This document shows positions 32,359 to 41,672 of a stretch of 64,000 nucleotides of DNA, in pieces. The stretch is from Gemmataceae bacterium (GTDB lineage: Bacteria; Planctomycetota; Planctomycetia; Gemmatales; Gemmataceae). The notes beneath the pieces are model-generated. The model had not been told where the DNA came from. It did not search any database and saw only the letters and a program-made list of their open reading frames with translations. Made by a program: the position numbers and the translations under genes. Within the stretch, counting starts at the first letter, position 1; the number at the start of each line of letters is the position of its first letter. Location of the stretch: the NCBI GenBank assembly GCA_022616435.1, contig JAKEET010000045.1:82013-146012 (forward strand). Direction: 5' to 3'.

Positions 32359-34068
32359 ATGCACCTCTTTCGCAGCCACCGCAACGCATTGCTGGCGGCG
32401 CTCGTTGCCGCCATCGCCACAGCCATCGCCGTCCCCGTGCAGGCCGACCCGCCGAAGAAGGGCCAACCGGCCGAAAAGACGGTCATCTATCCCACCGGCT
32501 ACTTGCGCAGCGAGGACTGGCTGAAGGTGTCGACCGCACCCCTGGCCCGCGGCGAGCTGGACCGGCTGGTGAACGGACAGCTGAAGAAGGCCAACGTCGA
32601 GCCGGCGCCGCGCACCACCGACGAGCAATTCGTTCGCCGCGTGTGGCTCGACCTGACGGGCCGGCTGCCGATGCCGGCCGACGTCACCGAGTTCCTGGCC
32701 GACAAGAGCCCGAACAAACGCGCCCGGCTGATCGACACGCTGCTGGCGACCGAGGATTTCGCCAAGCACTGGAGCCTGTACTGGCGCGACGTGATCACCA
32801 GCAAGGTCGCCGATCAGCGCCTCAACCTGCTCACGCGGCACTTTGAGAAATGGCTGTTCGAGCAGATCAACGCCAACCGCAAGTGGAGCGCGATCACGCG
32901 CGACCTGCTCACGGCCACGGGCGACGTCCGTTACGCCGACGCGGACGAGAACGGGCAGGCGTTCTTCATGGTCTCGCGGCGCGGGGCCGACGCCGTCACC
33001 GAGCTCGCCGCCGAGACGTCGCGCATCTTCCTCGGCATCCAGATTCAATGCGCCCAGTGCCACGACCACCCCAGCGACGTCTGGAAGCGCCAGCAGTTCC
33101 ACGAGTTCGCCGCCTATTTCGCCCGCAGCCGCGAACGGCCGATCTTCGAGGAGAAGAAACTCAAAGGCAGCCGGGTCGTGTCGCTGCCGTTCGGCGAGCA
33201 CGCGATGCCCGACAAGGACAACCCCGGCAAGAAAGGCAGGGCGCTGCAGCCGAAGTTCATCGACGGCAAGGGCCCGAGGTCGAAGGGCTTCAAGGGCCTG
33301 ACCGATCTCGAGCGGCGCACGGCCCTGGCCGACGCCATCGTGTCGAAGCAGAATCCATGGTTCGCCGGCGCCTTCGTCAACCGCATGTGGGGCGAACTGA
33401 TGGGCCAGGCGTTCTACCAGCCGATCGACGACCTGGGGCCGGAGAAAGAGGCGATGATGCCCGAAGTGCTGGCCCGCGTCGCCGGCAGCTTCCGCGGCAG
33501 CGACTACGACGTGAAGGGCCTGTTCCGCGACCTCATGACCAGCGAGACCTATCAGCGGCAGATCCGGCCCGGCGAATCGCCCGACGAGCATCTGCTGTTC
33601 GCGTCCCGCAACCTGGCCCGGCTCAGCGCCAACGCCTTGTGGATGTCGCTGGTGGACGTTCTCGGACAGCTGGGCCAGCCGCCGCGCGGCATGGGCGCGC
33701 TGGGTCCGTTCGCGCGCTTTGCCGGCCTGGAGCCGCTGTTCAAGCAGGAATTCGGCTTCGATCCGTCGTCGAAGGCGGAGGAAGTCGAAGGCAGCGTCAG
33801 CCAGGCGCTCCTCTTGATGAACAATCCGACGATCAACCAGAAGATCCAGGCCAGGGGATCGAACCTGCTGGCACGCATCCTGTCGTCGTACTCGCAGGAT
33901 GACGAGGCGGTCCGCATGGTCTACCTGCGGGCGCTGGCCCGCCGGCCGACCGACCGCGAGCTGGCCCGCTGCCGCGAGCACATCCGCACGGCCGGCAGCC
34001 GCGCCGAGGCGTTCGAAGACATCCTGTGGGCCTTGATCAACTCGACCGAATTCCAGACCAAACGGTGA
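32359..34068 (+). CDS. DUF1549/DUF1553 domain-containing secreted protein
   Basis: The 569-residue protein has a signal peptide (RNALLAALVAAIATAIAVPVQA) and the DUF1549 region (RRVWLDLTGRLPMPADVTEFLAD) with the CAQCHDHP motif typical of these planctomycete proteins, followed by DUF1553 (NRMWGELMGQAFYQPIDDLGPE, LFRDLMTSETYQRQ, YLRALARRPTDRELAR). C-x-x-C-H is a heme-c-like motif, so heme attachment is possible. These proteins are nearly always paired with a DUF1501 protein, as here. Function unproven; proposed roles include periplasmic polysaccharide or sulfatase-linked processing. Confidence 0.9.
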   Translation: MHLFRSHRNALLAALVAAIATAIAVPVQADPPKKGQPAEKTVIYPTGYLRSEDWLKVSTAPLARGELDRLVNGQLKKANVEPAPRTTDEQFVRRVWLDLTGRLPMPADVTEFLADKSPNKRARLIDTLLATEDFAKHWSLYWRDVITSKVADQRLNLLTRHFEKWLFEQINANRKWSAITRDLLTATGDVRYADADENGQAFFMVSRRGADAVTELAAETSRIFLGIQIQCAQCHDHPSDVWKRQQFHEFAAYFARSRERPIFEEKKLKGSRVVSLPFGEHAMPDKDNPGKKGRALQPKFIDGKGPRSKGFKGLTDLERRTALADAIVSKQNPWFAGAFVNRMWGELMGQAFYQPIDDLGPEKEAMMPEVLARVAGSFRGSDYDVKGLFRDLMTSETYQRQIRPGESPDEHLLFASRNLARLSANALWMSLVDVLGQLGQPPRGMGALGPFARFAGLEPLFKQEFGFDPSSKAEEVEGSVSQALLLMNNPTINQKIQARGSNLLARILSSYSQDDEAVRMVYLRALARRPTDRELARCREHIRTAGSRAEAFEDILWALINSTEFQTKR

Positions 34069-34073
34069 CCTCC

Positions 34074-35414
34074 ATGACCACGCAAACCCTCATGCACGTG
34101 CAGACCAACCGCGACGGCGTCGTCAGCCGGCGCACCTTCTTCCGCAACGTCGCCGCAGGCGCGGCGGGCCTGGGAGTTCTGGGCTGGAAGGACGCCCTGA
34201 CCTTGCACGCCGACGAACTGCGCCGCCAGGGCAAGGCCTGCATCCTCTTGTTCATGCGCGGCGGCCCCAGCCAGTTCGAAACCTTCGATCCGAAGCCGGG
34301 CCACGCCAACGGCGGACCGACCACCGCCATCGACACCGCGGTCCCTGGAATCCAGATTGCCGAGGGCTGGGAGAACGTCGCTCGCCAGATGCGCGACATC
34401 GCGATCATCCGCTCGCTCAACAACCGCGAAGGCGAGCACCAGCGGGCCGTGTACCAGATGCACACCGGCTACATCCCGGCCGGCGGCGTCCGCCATCCCA
34501 GCATCGGCTCCATCGTCGCCAGCGAGATCGCCCCGCGCGACTTCGACCTCCCTCACTTCGTGTCCATCGGCGGGCGGTTCGCGACGCACGGCTCCGGCTT
34601 CCTGGGCATGGCCTGGGCCCCCTTTGTGGTCAGCAATCCGAACACGATGCCCAGCAACGTCGAGCGGCCCGGCGGCGTCACCACGACGCGCATGGCCCGG
34701 CGCTTGGGTCTGATGACCGACCTGGAGCGCGACTTCGCCGAGGCCGGCGGCGCCCACGCGGTCGAGCAGCACCAGCACCTGTACGGCAGCGCCGCCAACA
34801 TGGTCCGCAGCCCGCGGATCCGCGCCTTTGACCTGTCGCAGGAATCGAGCAGCACGCGCGACCGCTATGGCCGATCCGGCGGCGGTCCCGGCCCGGGAGG
34901 TTTCGGCGGCTTCGGCAACTCGTTCGGCCAGGGCTGTCTGCTGGCCCGGCGCCTCGTCGAGGCCGGCGTCACCTTCGTCGAAGTGGATCTGAACGGCTGG
35001 GACACCCACCAGAACAACTTCGAACAATCAAAGCGGCTCAGCGAGCAGGCCGACCGGGGCTTCGCGGCCCTGGTGCAAGATCTGCGCGAACGCGGCCGCC
35101 TCGATCGGACGCTGGTGATCTGGATGGGCGAATTCGGCCGCACGCCGCGCATCAACGGCAACAACGGCCGCGACCACTATCCGCGTGCCTTCAGCGTGGC
35201 CCTGGCCGGCGGCGGCATCCGCGGCGGCCGGGTCATCGGCTCGACCAGCGCGGGCGGCAACGACGTGACCAATCGCCCGGTCGGCGTCGCGGACCTGTTC
35301 TGCACCTTCTGCCGGGCCCTCGACGTCAACCCGCGCAAGGAAAACATGACCCCGATCGGCCGGCCGATCCGCATCGTGGACGGCGGCGAAGCGGTGCGGG
35401 AATTGTTTGCGTGA
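34074..35414 (+). CDS. DUF1501 protein exported by the Tat pathway
   Basis: The 446-residue protein has a twin-arginine signal (SRRTFFRNVAAGAAGLGVLG) and the alkaline-phosphatase-like DUF1501 fold: ILLFMRGGPSQFETFDPKPGH, FVEVDLNGWDTHQNNF, TLVIWMGEFGRTPRINGNNGRDHYPRAF. The Asp/His residues in these motifs resemble the metal ligands of sulfatases and alkaline phosphatases. It follows the DUF1549 gene by five bases, a standard planctomycete pair. Tat export implies cofactor loading or folding in the cytoplasm. Its substrate is unknown. Confidence 0.9.
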   Translation: MTTQTLMHVQTNRDGVVSRRTFFRNVAAGAAGLGVLGWKDALTLHADELRRQGKACILLFMRGGPSQFETFDPKPGHANGGPTTAIDTAVPGIQIAEGWENVARQMRDIAIIRSLNNREGEHQRAVYQMHTGYIPAGGVRHPSIGSIVASEIAPRDFDLPHFVSIGGRFATHGSGFLGMAWAPFVVSNPNTMPSNVERPGGVTTTRMARRLGLMTDLERDFAEAGGAHAVEQHQHLYGSAANMVRSPRIRAFDLSQESSSTRDRYGRSGGGPGPGGFGGFGNSFGQGCLLARRLVEAGVTFVEVDLNGWDTHQNNFEQSKRLSEQADRGFAALVQDLRERGRLDRTLVIWMGEFGRTPRINGNNGRDHYPRAFSVALAGGGIRGGRVIGSTSAGGNDVTNRPVGVADLFCTFCRALDVNPRKENMTPIGRPIRIVDGGEAVRELFA

Positions 35415-35425
35415 CCGCGCTGAAC

Positions 35426-35454
35426 TGGACTTGAGTTTCGGCCGCCGATACACT
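35426..35454 (+). promoter_or_regulatory. Candidate promoter of the tRNA-Ser gene
   Basis: TGGACT (35426-35431) and TACACT (35449-35454) are 17 bases apart, four of six matches each, and the tRNA starts 12 bases further on. Confidence 0.4.
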
Positions 35455-35465
35455 GGAAAAACATC

Positions 35466-35554
35466 GGAGAGGTGACCGAGCGGCCGAAGGTGCGGCACTG
35501 GAAATGCCGTGTGGGGGTCAAACCTCACCGCGGGTTCGAATCCCGCCCTCTCCG
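35466..35554 (+). tRNA. tRNA-Ser (anticodon GGA)
   Basis: A complete 89-base class II tRNA: acceptor GGAGAGG (35466-35472) pairs with CCTCTCC (35547-35553), the anticodon arm CGGCA-CTGGAAA-TGCCG gives anticodon GGA (reads UCC and UCU), a long variable arm follows as in tRNA-Ser, and the T arm is GCGGG-TTCGAAT-CCCGC. The discriminator base is G, as expected for serine. No CCA is encoded, so it must be added after transcription. Confidence 0.95.
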
Positions 35555-35589
35555 CATTCTGTCCATTCCTCATTCTCCATCTTCCTTCT

Positions 35590-36696
35590 TCATTCTTCAT
35601 CCTTTGCGGCCTTCATCATCACCTGCGCCGGATTGATCGCCTGGTATTTCCCCTTGTTCGCGGTGATCTCGAACGCTTGCGGAACCGAGTCGATCCCGTT
35701 CAGCACGTGCGTGATCGTCGGGCCCACCCGGACGCGGCCCGACGCCACCAGATTGACCGTGTGCTCCAGGTGGGCGTAGGTGCTGATGTCCGGGAAGAGA
35801 TACCGCAGGCTGCGTTCGCGCAGGCGGTCGATGTCCATGGTCAGTGGGCCGCCGAACCACGACACGCCGATGATCTTGCCGCCGGAGCGGACGGCATCGA
35901 TGGCTTGCGTCAGCGTCTTGGCGCCGGCCAGGCCCTGCTTGGGACTGCCGCCGGCGCATTCGAAAACGACGTCGGCGCCGTTGCCGCCGGTCAGGTCGAG
36001 GATGGCGGCGACCGGATCGATTTGGCCGGCGTGGAGGGCGTGGTCGGCCCCGAGGGTGCGCGACATGCGGCATGATTCGTCGCGCACGTCCACGGTGATG
36101 ACCTGTCCGGCTCCTGAGATCCGGGCGACTTGCAGGCATTCGAGGCCCATGCTCCCCTGGCCGAAGATGGCGACGCTGTCGCCGATCTGGATGTCGGCGG
36201 TCTCGACGGCGGCGACGCTGTCGCTGAGCGATTGCAGGCATGCCGCCTCGCTGTCCGAGATGCGCTCGTCCACCCTCACGAGGGCGATCTCCGGCAGCGC
36301 TGCCAGCTCGCTGAAGCAGCCGGGCAGGTCGAAGCCGATCACCGGGCCTTTGCGGCAGAGGTGGCTGCGCTCGGCGCGGCACAACGGACAGCTCCCGCAC
36401 GGCAGCTTGGCGCGGGCCGCCACGCGATCGCCGGCTTGCACGCGCGTCACGCCGGCGCCGAGTTCCACGACCCGGGCGCAGAATTCGTGACCGAAGAGCT
36501 GCAGCGGCGCGTCGGTTTCGAGCCGGCGTTTGATGCGCTCGTAGGCGAGCGTCGGGATGCCGAAGGCGAGCTGCGCCTCGGTGACGCTGGGCTGCACGCA
36601 CAACGGCTCGACGAGGACATGGCCCGGCGGACAGGCGGGGACCGGGATGTCATCCAGGCGCAGGTCGTTGAAAGCGTTGAAGCGCCAGGCTTTCAT
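35590..36696 (-). CDS. Zinc-dependent medium-chain alcohol dehydrogenase family protein
   Basis: The 368-residue protein shows GHEFCARVVELGAGVTRVQAGDRV (catalytic zinc region), the structural zinc motif CGSCPLCRAERSHLC with four Cys, and the Rossmann part GDSVAIFGQGSMGLECLQVARISGAGQVITVDV. It oxidises an alcohol or polyol with NAD(P); substrate not evident. The start at 36696 gives a normal family length. The NHL gene on the same strand ends 14 bases upstream, so they likely form an operon. The stop is preceded downstream by a short CATTCTTC word repeat (about 35560-35600). Confidence 0.9.
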   Translation of the reverse strand: MKAWRFNAFNDLRLDDIPVPACPPGHVLVEPLCVQPSVTEAQLAFGIPTLAYERIKRRLETDAPLQLFGHEFCARVVELGAGVTRVQAGDRVAARAKLPCGSCPLCRAERSHLCRKGPVIGFDLPGCFSELAALPEIALVRVDERISDSEAACLQSLSDSVAAVETADIQIGDSVAIFGQGSMGLECLQVARISGAGQVITVDVRDESCRMSRTLGADHALHAGQIDPVAAILDLTGGNGADVVFECAGGSPKQGLAGAKTLTQAIDAVRSGGKIIGVSWFGGPLTMDIDRLRERSLRYLFPDISTYAHLEHTVNLVASGRVRVGPTITHVLNGIDSVPQAFEITANKGKYQAINPAQVMMKAAKDEE

Positions 36697-36710
36697 GGGA
36701 CGTTTGATTC

Positions 36711-37673
36711 CTACCTGCTGAACTTCTGCAGGCTGTGGCAATCGGCGGGCACCAATCCGTTCTTGCCGCCCGCGGACCAGGTTACCTCGGCGACGTAGAT
36801 GTCGCCATGCGAATCGACGCAGATGCCGTGCGGCGCGAAGAAGTCGCCCGCCGCGCACGGGTTGTCGCCGCCGCCCCAGCGCTTCGAAAGCTTCCCCTGC
36901 CGATCGAACACGCTGACGCGCCCGCCCGTCGCATCGGGACTCGGCGGCGTCATGCCCGGCCACAGTCCCGCCCGCCAGCCCAGCTCCGCGACGAGCACGT
37001 CGCCCCGCCGATCGATCGACACCTGGCACGGACGGGCCACGTCGGTCCACTCCGTCACAGATTCACCTTCGGCGGTGAATAGTTGAACACGGCTGTTCTC
37101 CCGGTCGGCCACGTACACCGTGCCCTGCTGATCCACGGCGATGCCGTGCGGCAAATGGAATTGCCCCGGCCCGCTCCCCGGCTCGCCCCACGACCGCAGC
37201 AGCCGGCCATCCGGCGCGAACACGTGGACGCGCGCGTTGCCGTAGCCGTCGCTGACGAACATCGTGCCGTCCGCCGCGAGCGCCAGGTTCGTGGGGTAAT
37301 GGAACGGCGGCCCGGCGCGGCGAACGGTTCGATAGTCCATGCTGGTCGCGCCCGTGTCGGACGCCTGGCCGCTGGTTCCCAGCGTCAAGAGCAGCCGGCC
37401 GTCCGGCGTGTACTTGCGGACGGTGTGATCCATATCGTCGGCGCAGTAGACGGAATCATCCGGGCCAATGGTGATGCCGTGCGGCCGTCGGAAGAGCCCT
37501 TCGCCCCACGACGCCACGAACGAGCCGTCGCGCTCGAAGATCATGACGGGATGTTCGCCGCGGTTGAACACGAAGACACGATCGCGCGAATCGACGGCGA
37601 CCGCGGCAGCTTCCGCCCAGGAATAGCCGGGAGGAAGGCGGGCCCAGTGATCGGATGGATGATAGACGACCAT
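36711..37673 (-). CDS. NHL-repeat (six-bladed propeller) protein
   Basis: The 320-residue protein consists of repeated blades such as FRRPHGITIGPDDSVYCADD, YPTNLALAADGTMFVSDGYG, FHLPHGIAVDQQGTVYVADRE and FAPHGICVDSHGDIYVAEV, the NHL/peptidyl-alpha-hydroxyglycine lyase type of beta-propeller. There is no signal peptide. Such propellers bind ligands or act as lactonases or lyases. Cotranscription with the alcohol dehydrogenase suggests a shared substrate, for example lactone hydrolysis after oxidation, by inference. The ATG at 37673 is preferred to a GTG two codons upstream. Confidence 0.85.
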   Translation of the reverse strand: MVVYHPSDHWARLPPGYSWAEAAAVAVDSRDRVFVFNRGEHPVMIFERDGSFVASWGEGLFRRPHGITIGPDDSVYCADDMDHTVRKYTPDGRLLLTLGTSGQASDTGATSMDYRTVRRAGPPFHYPTNLALAADGTMFVSDGYGNARVHVFAPDGRLLRSWGEPGSGPGQFHLPHGIAVDQQGTVYVADRENSRVQLFTAEGESVTEWTDVARPCQVSIDRRGDVLVAELGWRAGLWPGMTPPSPDATGGRVSVFDRQGKLSKRWGGGDNPCAAGDFFAPHGICVDSHGDIYVAEVTWSAGGKNGLVPADCHSLQKFSR

Positions 37674-37720
37674 TGACACTATCCAGCGCCGGAGTTACTT
37701 TGAAGCAAAGCGAGGGAGCG

Positions 37721-37981
37721 ATGAACACATTATCCATTGAAGTGTCCGATTCTCAAAAGGCATTTCTCGAGGCCCAGGCGGCGAAAGAAGGACTCGGGTC
37801 GCCGAGTGACTATGTCCAAGAATTGATCCGCGCCGCCGAACGGCAAAAGGCTTGGTTGCTCCTCGAAGTGGAGATGCAACGAAGTTTGGACTCCGGCGAA
37901 GCGGTTCCCATCACCGAGTCTTCATGGGCTGAAAAGAGGGCAAGTTTTCTGAGGAGGCATCCAGAGGCCGGCATATCATGA
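37721..37981 (+). CDS. ParD-like antitoxin
   Basis: The 86-residue protein has a ribbon-helix-helix start (NTLSIEVSDSQKAFLEAQAAKEGLGSPSDYVQELIR), the DNA-binding fold of ParD/CopG antitoxins, and a C-terminal tail that would bind ParE. GAGGGAGCG lies directly before the ATG. Its stop overlaps the ParE start (ATGA). The partner gene is frameshifted, so this antitoxin may be left without an active toxin. Confidence 0.85.
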   Translation: MNTLSIEVSDSQKAFLEAQAAKEGLGSPSDYVQELIRAAERQKAWLLLEVEMQRSLDSGEAVPITESSWAEKRASFLRRHPEAGIS

Positions 37982-38291
37982 CCGCCCGATTGGCCATCCG
38001 ACCCCAAGCCGACCGGGACATCGACGAGATAGTCGACTATCTCGCCCAACGAATCCCACGGCAGCGCTTCGTTTCCTGGACAACGTTCATGATACTATGA
38101 AGCGACTGGCGTCGATGCCGAGCCTCGGCAGTCCCTGTGAGTTCCCTTCCCCCAAGTTCGCGACCTTACGTACCTGGCCGGTGCGCAAGTTCAAGAAGTA
38201 CATCATTTTCTTTGAACCATTGGACGACGGCGTCGAAGTGATTCGGGTGCTGCACGGTGCTCGCGACTATCCGGCGCTTTTCAAGGACTAG
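37978..38291 (+). pseudogene. parE toxin gene broken by a single-base frameshift
   Basis: The first 27 codons (MTARLAIRPQADRDIDEIVDYLAQRIP) read as ParE from 37978, but the frame then ends at 38099. The rest of ParE (TAALRFLDNVHDTMKRLASM, then WPVRKFKKYIIFFEPLDDGV and EVIRVLHGARDYPALF) continues in the neighbouring frame to 38291. The switch point lies at about 38053-38060 near a CCC run, as expected from loss of one base. Joined, the product would be about 105 residues, normal for ParE. A sequencing error or programmed frameshift would give the same picture. Confidence 0.8.
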
Positions 38292-38326
38292 CTTCGCGTG
38301 AAACCAGCGCGATCCAGCGCGAATCA

Positions 38327-39745
38327 CTACACAATCTGCCGGATCACCTCGCCCGTGCACGCCGCGATCGGGCGGCCGAGGCGGTCGCGGATTTCACTGT
38401 CGGGATGGATGCCCAGGCAGTGCAGGATGGTCGCGGTCAGATCCTGCGGCTGGACACGGCCATCGACGGGCTGAGCGCCCTGGCCGTCGGAAGCGCCGTG
38501 GACCACGCCGCCGCGGATGCCGCCGCCGGCCAGCGCCACCGAGAACACCGCGCCCCAGTGGTCGCGGCCGGTGCGATTGTTGAAGCGCGGCGTGCGGCCG
38601 AACTCCGCCATGCACGCCACCAGGGTCTCGTCGAGCATGCCGCGCTGGGTCAGGTCTTCGAGAAGCGCCGCGAAAGCCTGGTCCATGGGCGGCACGAGCA
38701 CGTTCTTCAGCCGGGCCGTTTCCTGCGTGTGCGAATCCCAGCACGGGTTATCCGGCGGCTCGTCCGGGCCGCGATACCAGTTGACTTGCACCAGGGCCAC
38801 GCCGGCTTCGATCAGGCGCCGGGCCAGCAGCACGCTCTGGCCGAACGGGCTGCGGCCGTAGCGATCGCGGACGGACGCCGGCTCGCGGTCCAGTTGCACG
38901 GCGCCGCCGCTGTGCGCGGACCGGAGGATGTCGAAGGCCTGCTGCTGCTGGCGATTGAAGGAGTCCAGGGCGCCGCTGGTTTCGGCGGCGGCCAGTTGCC
39001 GGTCGAGGCGCTGCATGAGCGATTGCCGCTCGTGCAAGCGCGGCGGCGTCATGTGGGCGTCGAGGGTGAACTCAGGAATGCGAAACGGCGTCGCGCCCGG
39101 CTGGCAGGTGAAGAGCCACGGGTCGGCGGCGCGGCCGAGAAAGCCGGAGTCCTGGCCGGGCCAGACCGAGGCGTCGGTGTTGAAGATCCGATGCGGCAAG
39201 CGAATCGACGCGGGGAGCAGACCGCGGCCTCCCCTTGGCTGCCGGCGCAGCGCCTGCACCAGGGCGCCGAGGGTTGGCCAATCATTGGGAGCGCCGGGGT
39301 TGGCGTTCTCGAAGTTCATCGGTTGGTGCGGGCGGCCGGTCATCATGTAGTAGCCGCTGGAGGAGTGGGCGTTGTCGCCGGTGGACATGGCCCGCAAGAT
39401 CGCCAGCTTGTCGGTCCAGCGCGCCAGCCGCGGCATCAGCTCGCCGATGTGAATGCCGGGCACGGCCGTGGCGATCGGCCCGATCTCGCCGCGGACCTCG
39501 GCAACGGCGTTGGGCTTGGGATCCCATGTCGAATGCTGCGGGGGAGCGCCCATCAAGAAGAGCACGATGCACGATTTAGCCTGGCCAAACGAGCCGGCCG
39601 CCCGCGCTGGAACCGCGTGGGCCCGGTGGCCGCCGAGCAAATCGGGCAACGACAGGCCCAGGGCGCCGAGTCCGCCGAGGCGCAGGATCTCGCGCCGGCT
39701 GACGCGATCGCACACACGGGCGGCTCCGCCAAGAACTGGAAGCAT
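38327..39745 (-). CDS. DUF1501 protein exported by the Tat pathway
   Basis: The 472-residue protein has a twin-arginine signal (SRREILRLGGLGALGLSLP) and DUF1501 motifs: CIVLFLMGAPPQHSTWDPKP, YYMMTGRPHQPMNFENANPG, LVQVNWYRGPDEPP, TLVACMAEFGRTPRFNNRTGRDHWGAVFSVALAGGG. It is related to, but clearly different from, the protein at 34074. No DUF1549 partner lies next to it, so it may work with one encoded elsewhere. It stands alone on the minus strand between the parDE remnant and the DUF1559 gene. Confidence 0.9.
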   Translation of the reverse strand: MLPVLGGAARVCDRVSRREILRLGGLGALGLSLPDLLGGHRAHAVPARAAGSFGQAKSCIVLFLMGAPPQHSTWDPKPNAVAEVRGEIGPIATAVPGIHIGELMPRLARWTDKLAILRAMSTGDNAHSSSGYYMMTGRPHQPMNFENANPGAPNDWPTLGALVQALRRQPRGGRGLLPASIRLPHRIFNTDASVWPGQDSGFLGRAADPWLFTCQPGATPFRIPEFTLDAHMTPPRLHERQSLMQRLDRQLAAAETSGALDSFNRQQQQAFDILRSAHSGGAVQLDREPASVRDRYGRSPFGQSVLLARRLIEAGVALVQVNWYRGPDEPPDNPCWDSHTQETARLKNVLVPPMDQAFAALLEDLTQRGMLDETLVACMAEFGRTPRFNNRTGRDHWGAVFSVALAGGGIRGGVVHGASDGQGAQPVDGRVQPQDLTATILHCLGIHPDSEIRDRLGRPIAACTGEVIRQIV

Positions 39746-39985
39746 GGCCGGTCTCCAGGGAAGCCGGGGGCGGCTCCGTGAACAATCTTATCGACTTGGC
39801 CAGGGGAACGCAAAGGGAATGGCCGCTCTCATTAAGATCCGATGAACCGCCGATGTACGGAAAATGAGGAACCGTCCATTGCACCCGAGCTGGTGATGAG
39901 TTACGATGAGACTCAACATGCTGCCCGGGCTCAAGCCTATCCCGCCGACTTATCGTCTTTTCCTTTTCTTGCGGAGGTCGATGTC

Positions 39986-40936
39986 ATGCGTTTACTTCGA
40001 CTGTGGCGCGCACCGCTCAAGGGGTTCACCTTGATCGAGCTGCTCGTCGTGATCGCCATCATCGCGATCTTGATCGCCTTGCTGGTCCCCGCCGTTCAAA
40101 AGGTGCGCGCGGCCGCCGCGCGGACGCAATGCGCCAATCATCTCAAACAGATTGGCCTGGGGATTCACAACTACAACGGCGTCTTCAAGAAGGTGCCGCC
40201 GGCGGAAGGCGCCGGAACGTTGCACAACAACCCCTACAATGCGAGTTTCAAGAGTCCCGACGGCACCAGCGGCACGCTGTTCTTTTACATTTTGCCCTAC
40301 ATCGAGCAGGATCCGTTATACAAGCTGGCCAACGGCAACTCCCACAATCTCCCGGCCAAGGTCGTTTCCATTTATCTTTGCCCCAGCGACCCGAGCGCCA
40401 TCAATGCGGGCACCTACGGCGGTTGCGGGCAGATGCAAGGCGTGGACGTCCAACGCAACGGCTTCGGCAGCGCCAACTACTGCGCCAACGTCATGCCGTT
40501 CGATCCCCGTGGAACGCGGCCGATCGAGGTCGCCATGCCGGACGGCACGTCCAACGTGGTGATCATCGCGGAGCGGTACCGCAATTGCTCGCCGGACGGC
40601 GCCAACGGTGGCGGCTGCACCTTGCCGGCGTGGGCCTGGAACACCATCGTCAATGGCGGGGATTGCTGGTCCAGCCCCACCTTCGGCGCGGAGAACGCAG
40701 GCTATGGCCAAATGAATTGCGGCGGCGCGAAGTGGTTTCACGGCAGCGTGACGTTCCAGGCCGGGCCGAACATTCGAGCCTGTAACTGGTATGTCACGCA
40801 GGGCGGCCACGACGCCGCCATGCAAGTGGCCCTGGGCGATGGCAGCGTCCGCGGCGTCAGCCAATCCATGAGCCTGGCGACCTGGCAGCGCGCCTGCAAC
40901 CCGGGCGACGGCCAGCCGCTGATCAATGATTGGTAG
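39986..40936 (+). CDS. DUF1559 protein with prepilin-type N terminus
   Basis: The 316-residue protein begins with a type IV prepilin leader: [27 protein letters not shown], cleaved after KG with methylation of [23 protein letters not shown] and the C-terminal [27 protein letters not shown] are DUF1559 hallmarks. Such proteins are extremely expanded in planctomycetes and are probably pseudopilins of a secretion or surface system. GGAGG lies about ten bases before the ATG at 39986. The next genes (lipoprotein, ASPIC/UnbV, TPR) follow on the same strand. Confidence 0.93.
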   Translation: MRLLRLWRAPLKGFTLIELLVVIAIIAILIALLVPAVQKVRAAAARTQCANHLKQIGLGIHNYNGVFKKVPPAEGAGTLHNNPYNASFKSPDGTSGTLFFYILPYIEQDPLYKLANGNSHNLPAKVVSIYLCPSDPSAINAGTYGGCGQMQGVDVQRNGFGSANYCANVMPFDPRGTRPIEVAMPDGTSNVVIIAERYRNCSPDGANGGGCTLPAWAWNTIVNGGDCWSSPTFGAENAGYGQMNCGGAKWFHGSVTFQAGPNIRACNWYVTQGGHDAAMQVALGDGSVRGVSQSMSLATWQRACNPGDGQPLINDW

Positions 40937-40994
40937 GCTGCCTGTTGTTCGAGGCGTGGAACCTGTGTTGTCCAGAGGATTCGCGGCTTCACTG

Positions 40995-41045
40995 CCAACA
41001 CCGCCAGCGGGGCTCTCGGAACCTTCCGAGGGTCCTGTTGGTTTT
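40995..41045 (+). terminator. Terminator-like hairpin after the DUF1559 gene
   Basis: CCAACA (40995-41000) pairs with TGTTGG (41036-41041), followed by TTTT. An inner hairpin, CTCGGAA/TTCCGAG (41015-41021 with 41024-41030), stacks within. It lies 60 bases after the DUF1559 stop. Confidence 0.5.
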
Positions 41046-41130
41046 GTCTCGATCGCCCGCCGATGCCGACCCTGACAAACCCGACCCGTGATCGGATCGC
41101 TCTCACTCGTCTCACTCCCAGGAGATCATC

Positions 41131-41574
41131 ATGCGTTCGACGATGCGGCCGGTTCGGCGTGGAGTCTTGCTCGCGTCGGCGCTTGGCTTTTTCGTCCTGT
41201 GCGGCTGCGGCGGTCCGGCCCTCCCCCCGATGGTGCCCGTGGAAGGCTCGGTCACCGTCGACGGCGCTCCCGTGACGTCCGGTCAAGTCTCCTTCGTGCC
41301 GGTGTCGGCCGAGCCGGACAAGCCTGTGCCGCCTTCCAACGGTCAAATCGATGCGAGCGGCAGTTACAGGATCTTCACCGGCGGCAAGGCCGGGGCGCCC
41401 GCCGGCAAGTACAAGGTAACCGTCACCCCGAGCATGGTGCCGATGCAGGGCGCCACGTCGATGCCCAAAACGCCCTTCAACGAGCGGTTTCGCGATCTCA
41501 ACAAGACGACGTTGCAAATCGAGGTCGCCGCGGACAAGGCCGCCGGGGCGTATGACCTGAAGTTGACGAAGTGA
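41131..41574 (+). CDS. Small lipoprotein with carboxypeptidase-regulatory-like domain
   Basis: The 147-residue protein has a lipoprotein signal with the lipobox FVLCGC (about residues 21-26) and a beta-sandwich-like domain, VPVEGSVTVDGAPVTSGQVSFVP and SGSYRIFTGGKAGAPAGKYKVTVTP, typical of the small lipoproteins that follow DUF1559 genes in planctomycetes. It should be membrane-anchored and periplasmic. Its stop overlaps a GTG of the following frame, but the likely next start is 41673. Confidence 0.82.
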   Translation: MRSTMRPVRRGVLLASALGFFVLCGCGGPALPPMVPVEGSVTVDGAPVTSGQVSFVPVSAEPDKPVPPSNGQIDASGSYRIFTGGKAGAPAGKYKVTVTPSMVPMQGATSMPKTPFNERFRDLNKTTLQIEVAADKAAGAYDLKLTK

Positions 41575-41672
41575 CCTTCCGCACCTCCGCATGCCGGTTG
41601 CGCTTGCCAGCCGCGCGCCCTTCGGGCCGGGCGCCAGGCCGGTGCGCCGACCTGTCCGCACCAGGGTTCCGC

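Noticed and set aside
35466-35554. Possible selenocysteine tRNA
   Set aside because: The anticodon is GGA, the acceptor stem has seven pairs and the length is normal for tRNA-Ser, so it is not tRNA-Sec.
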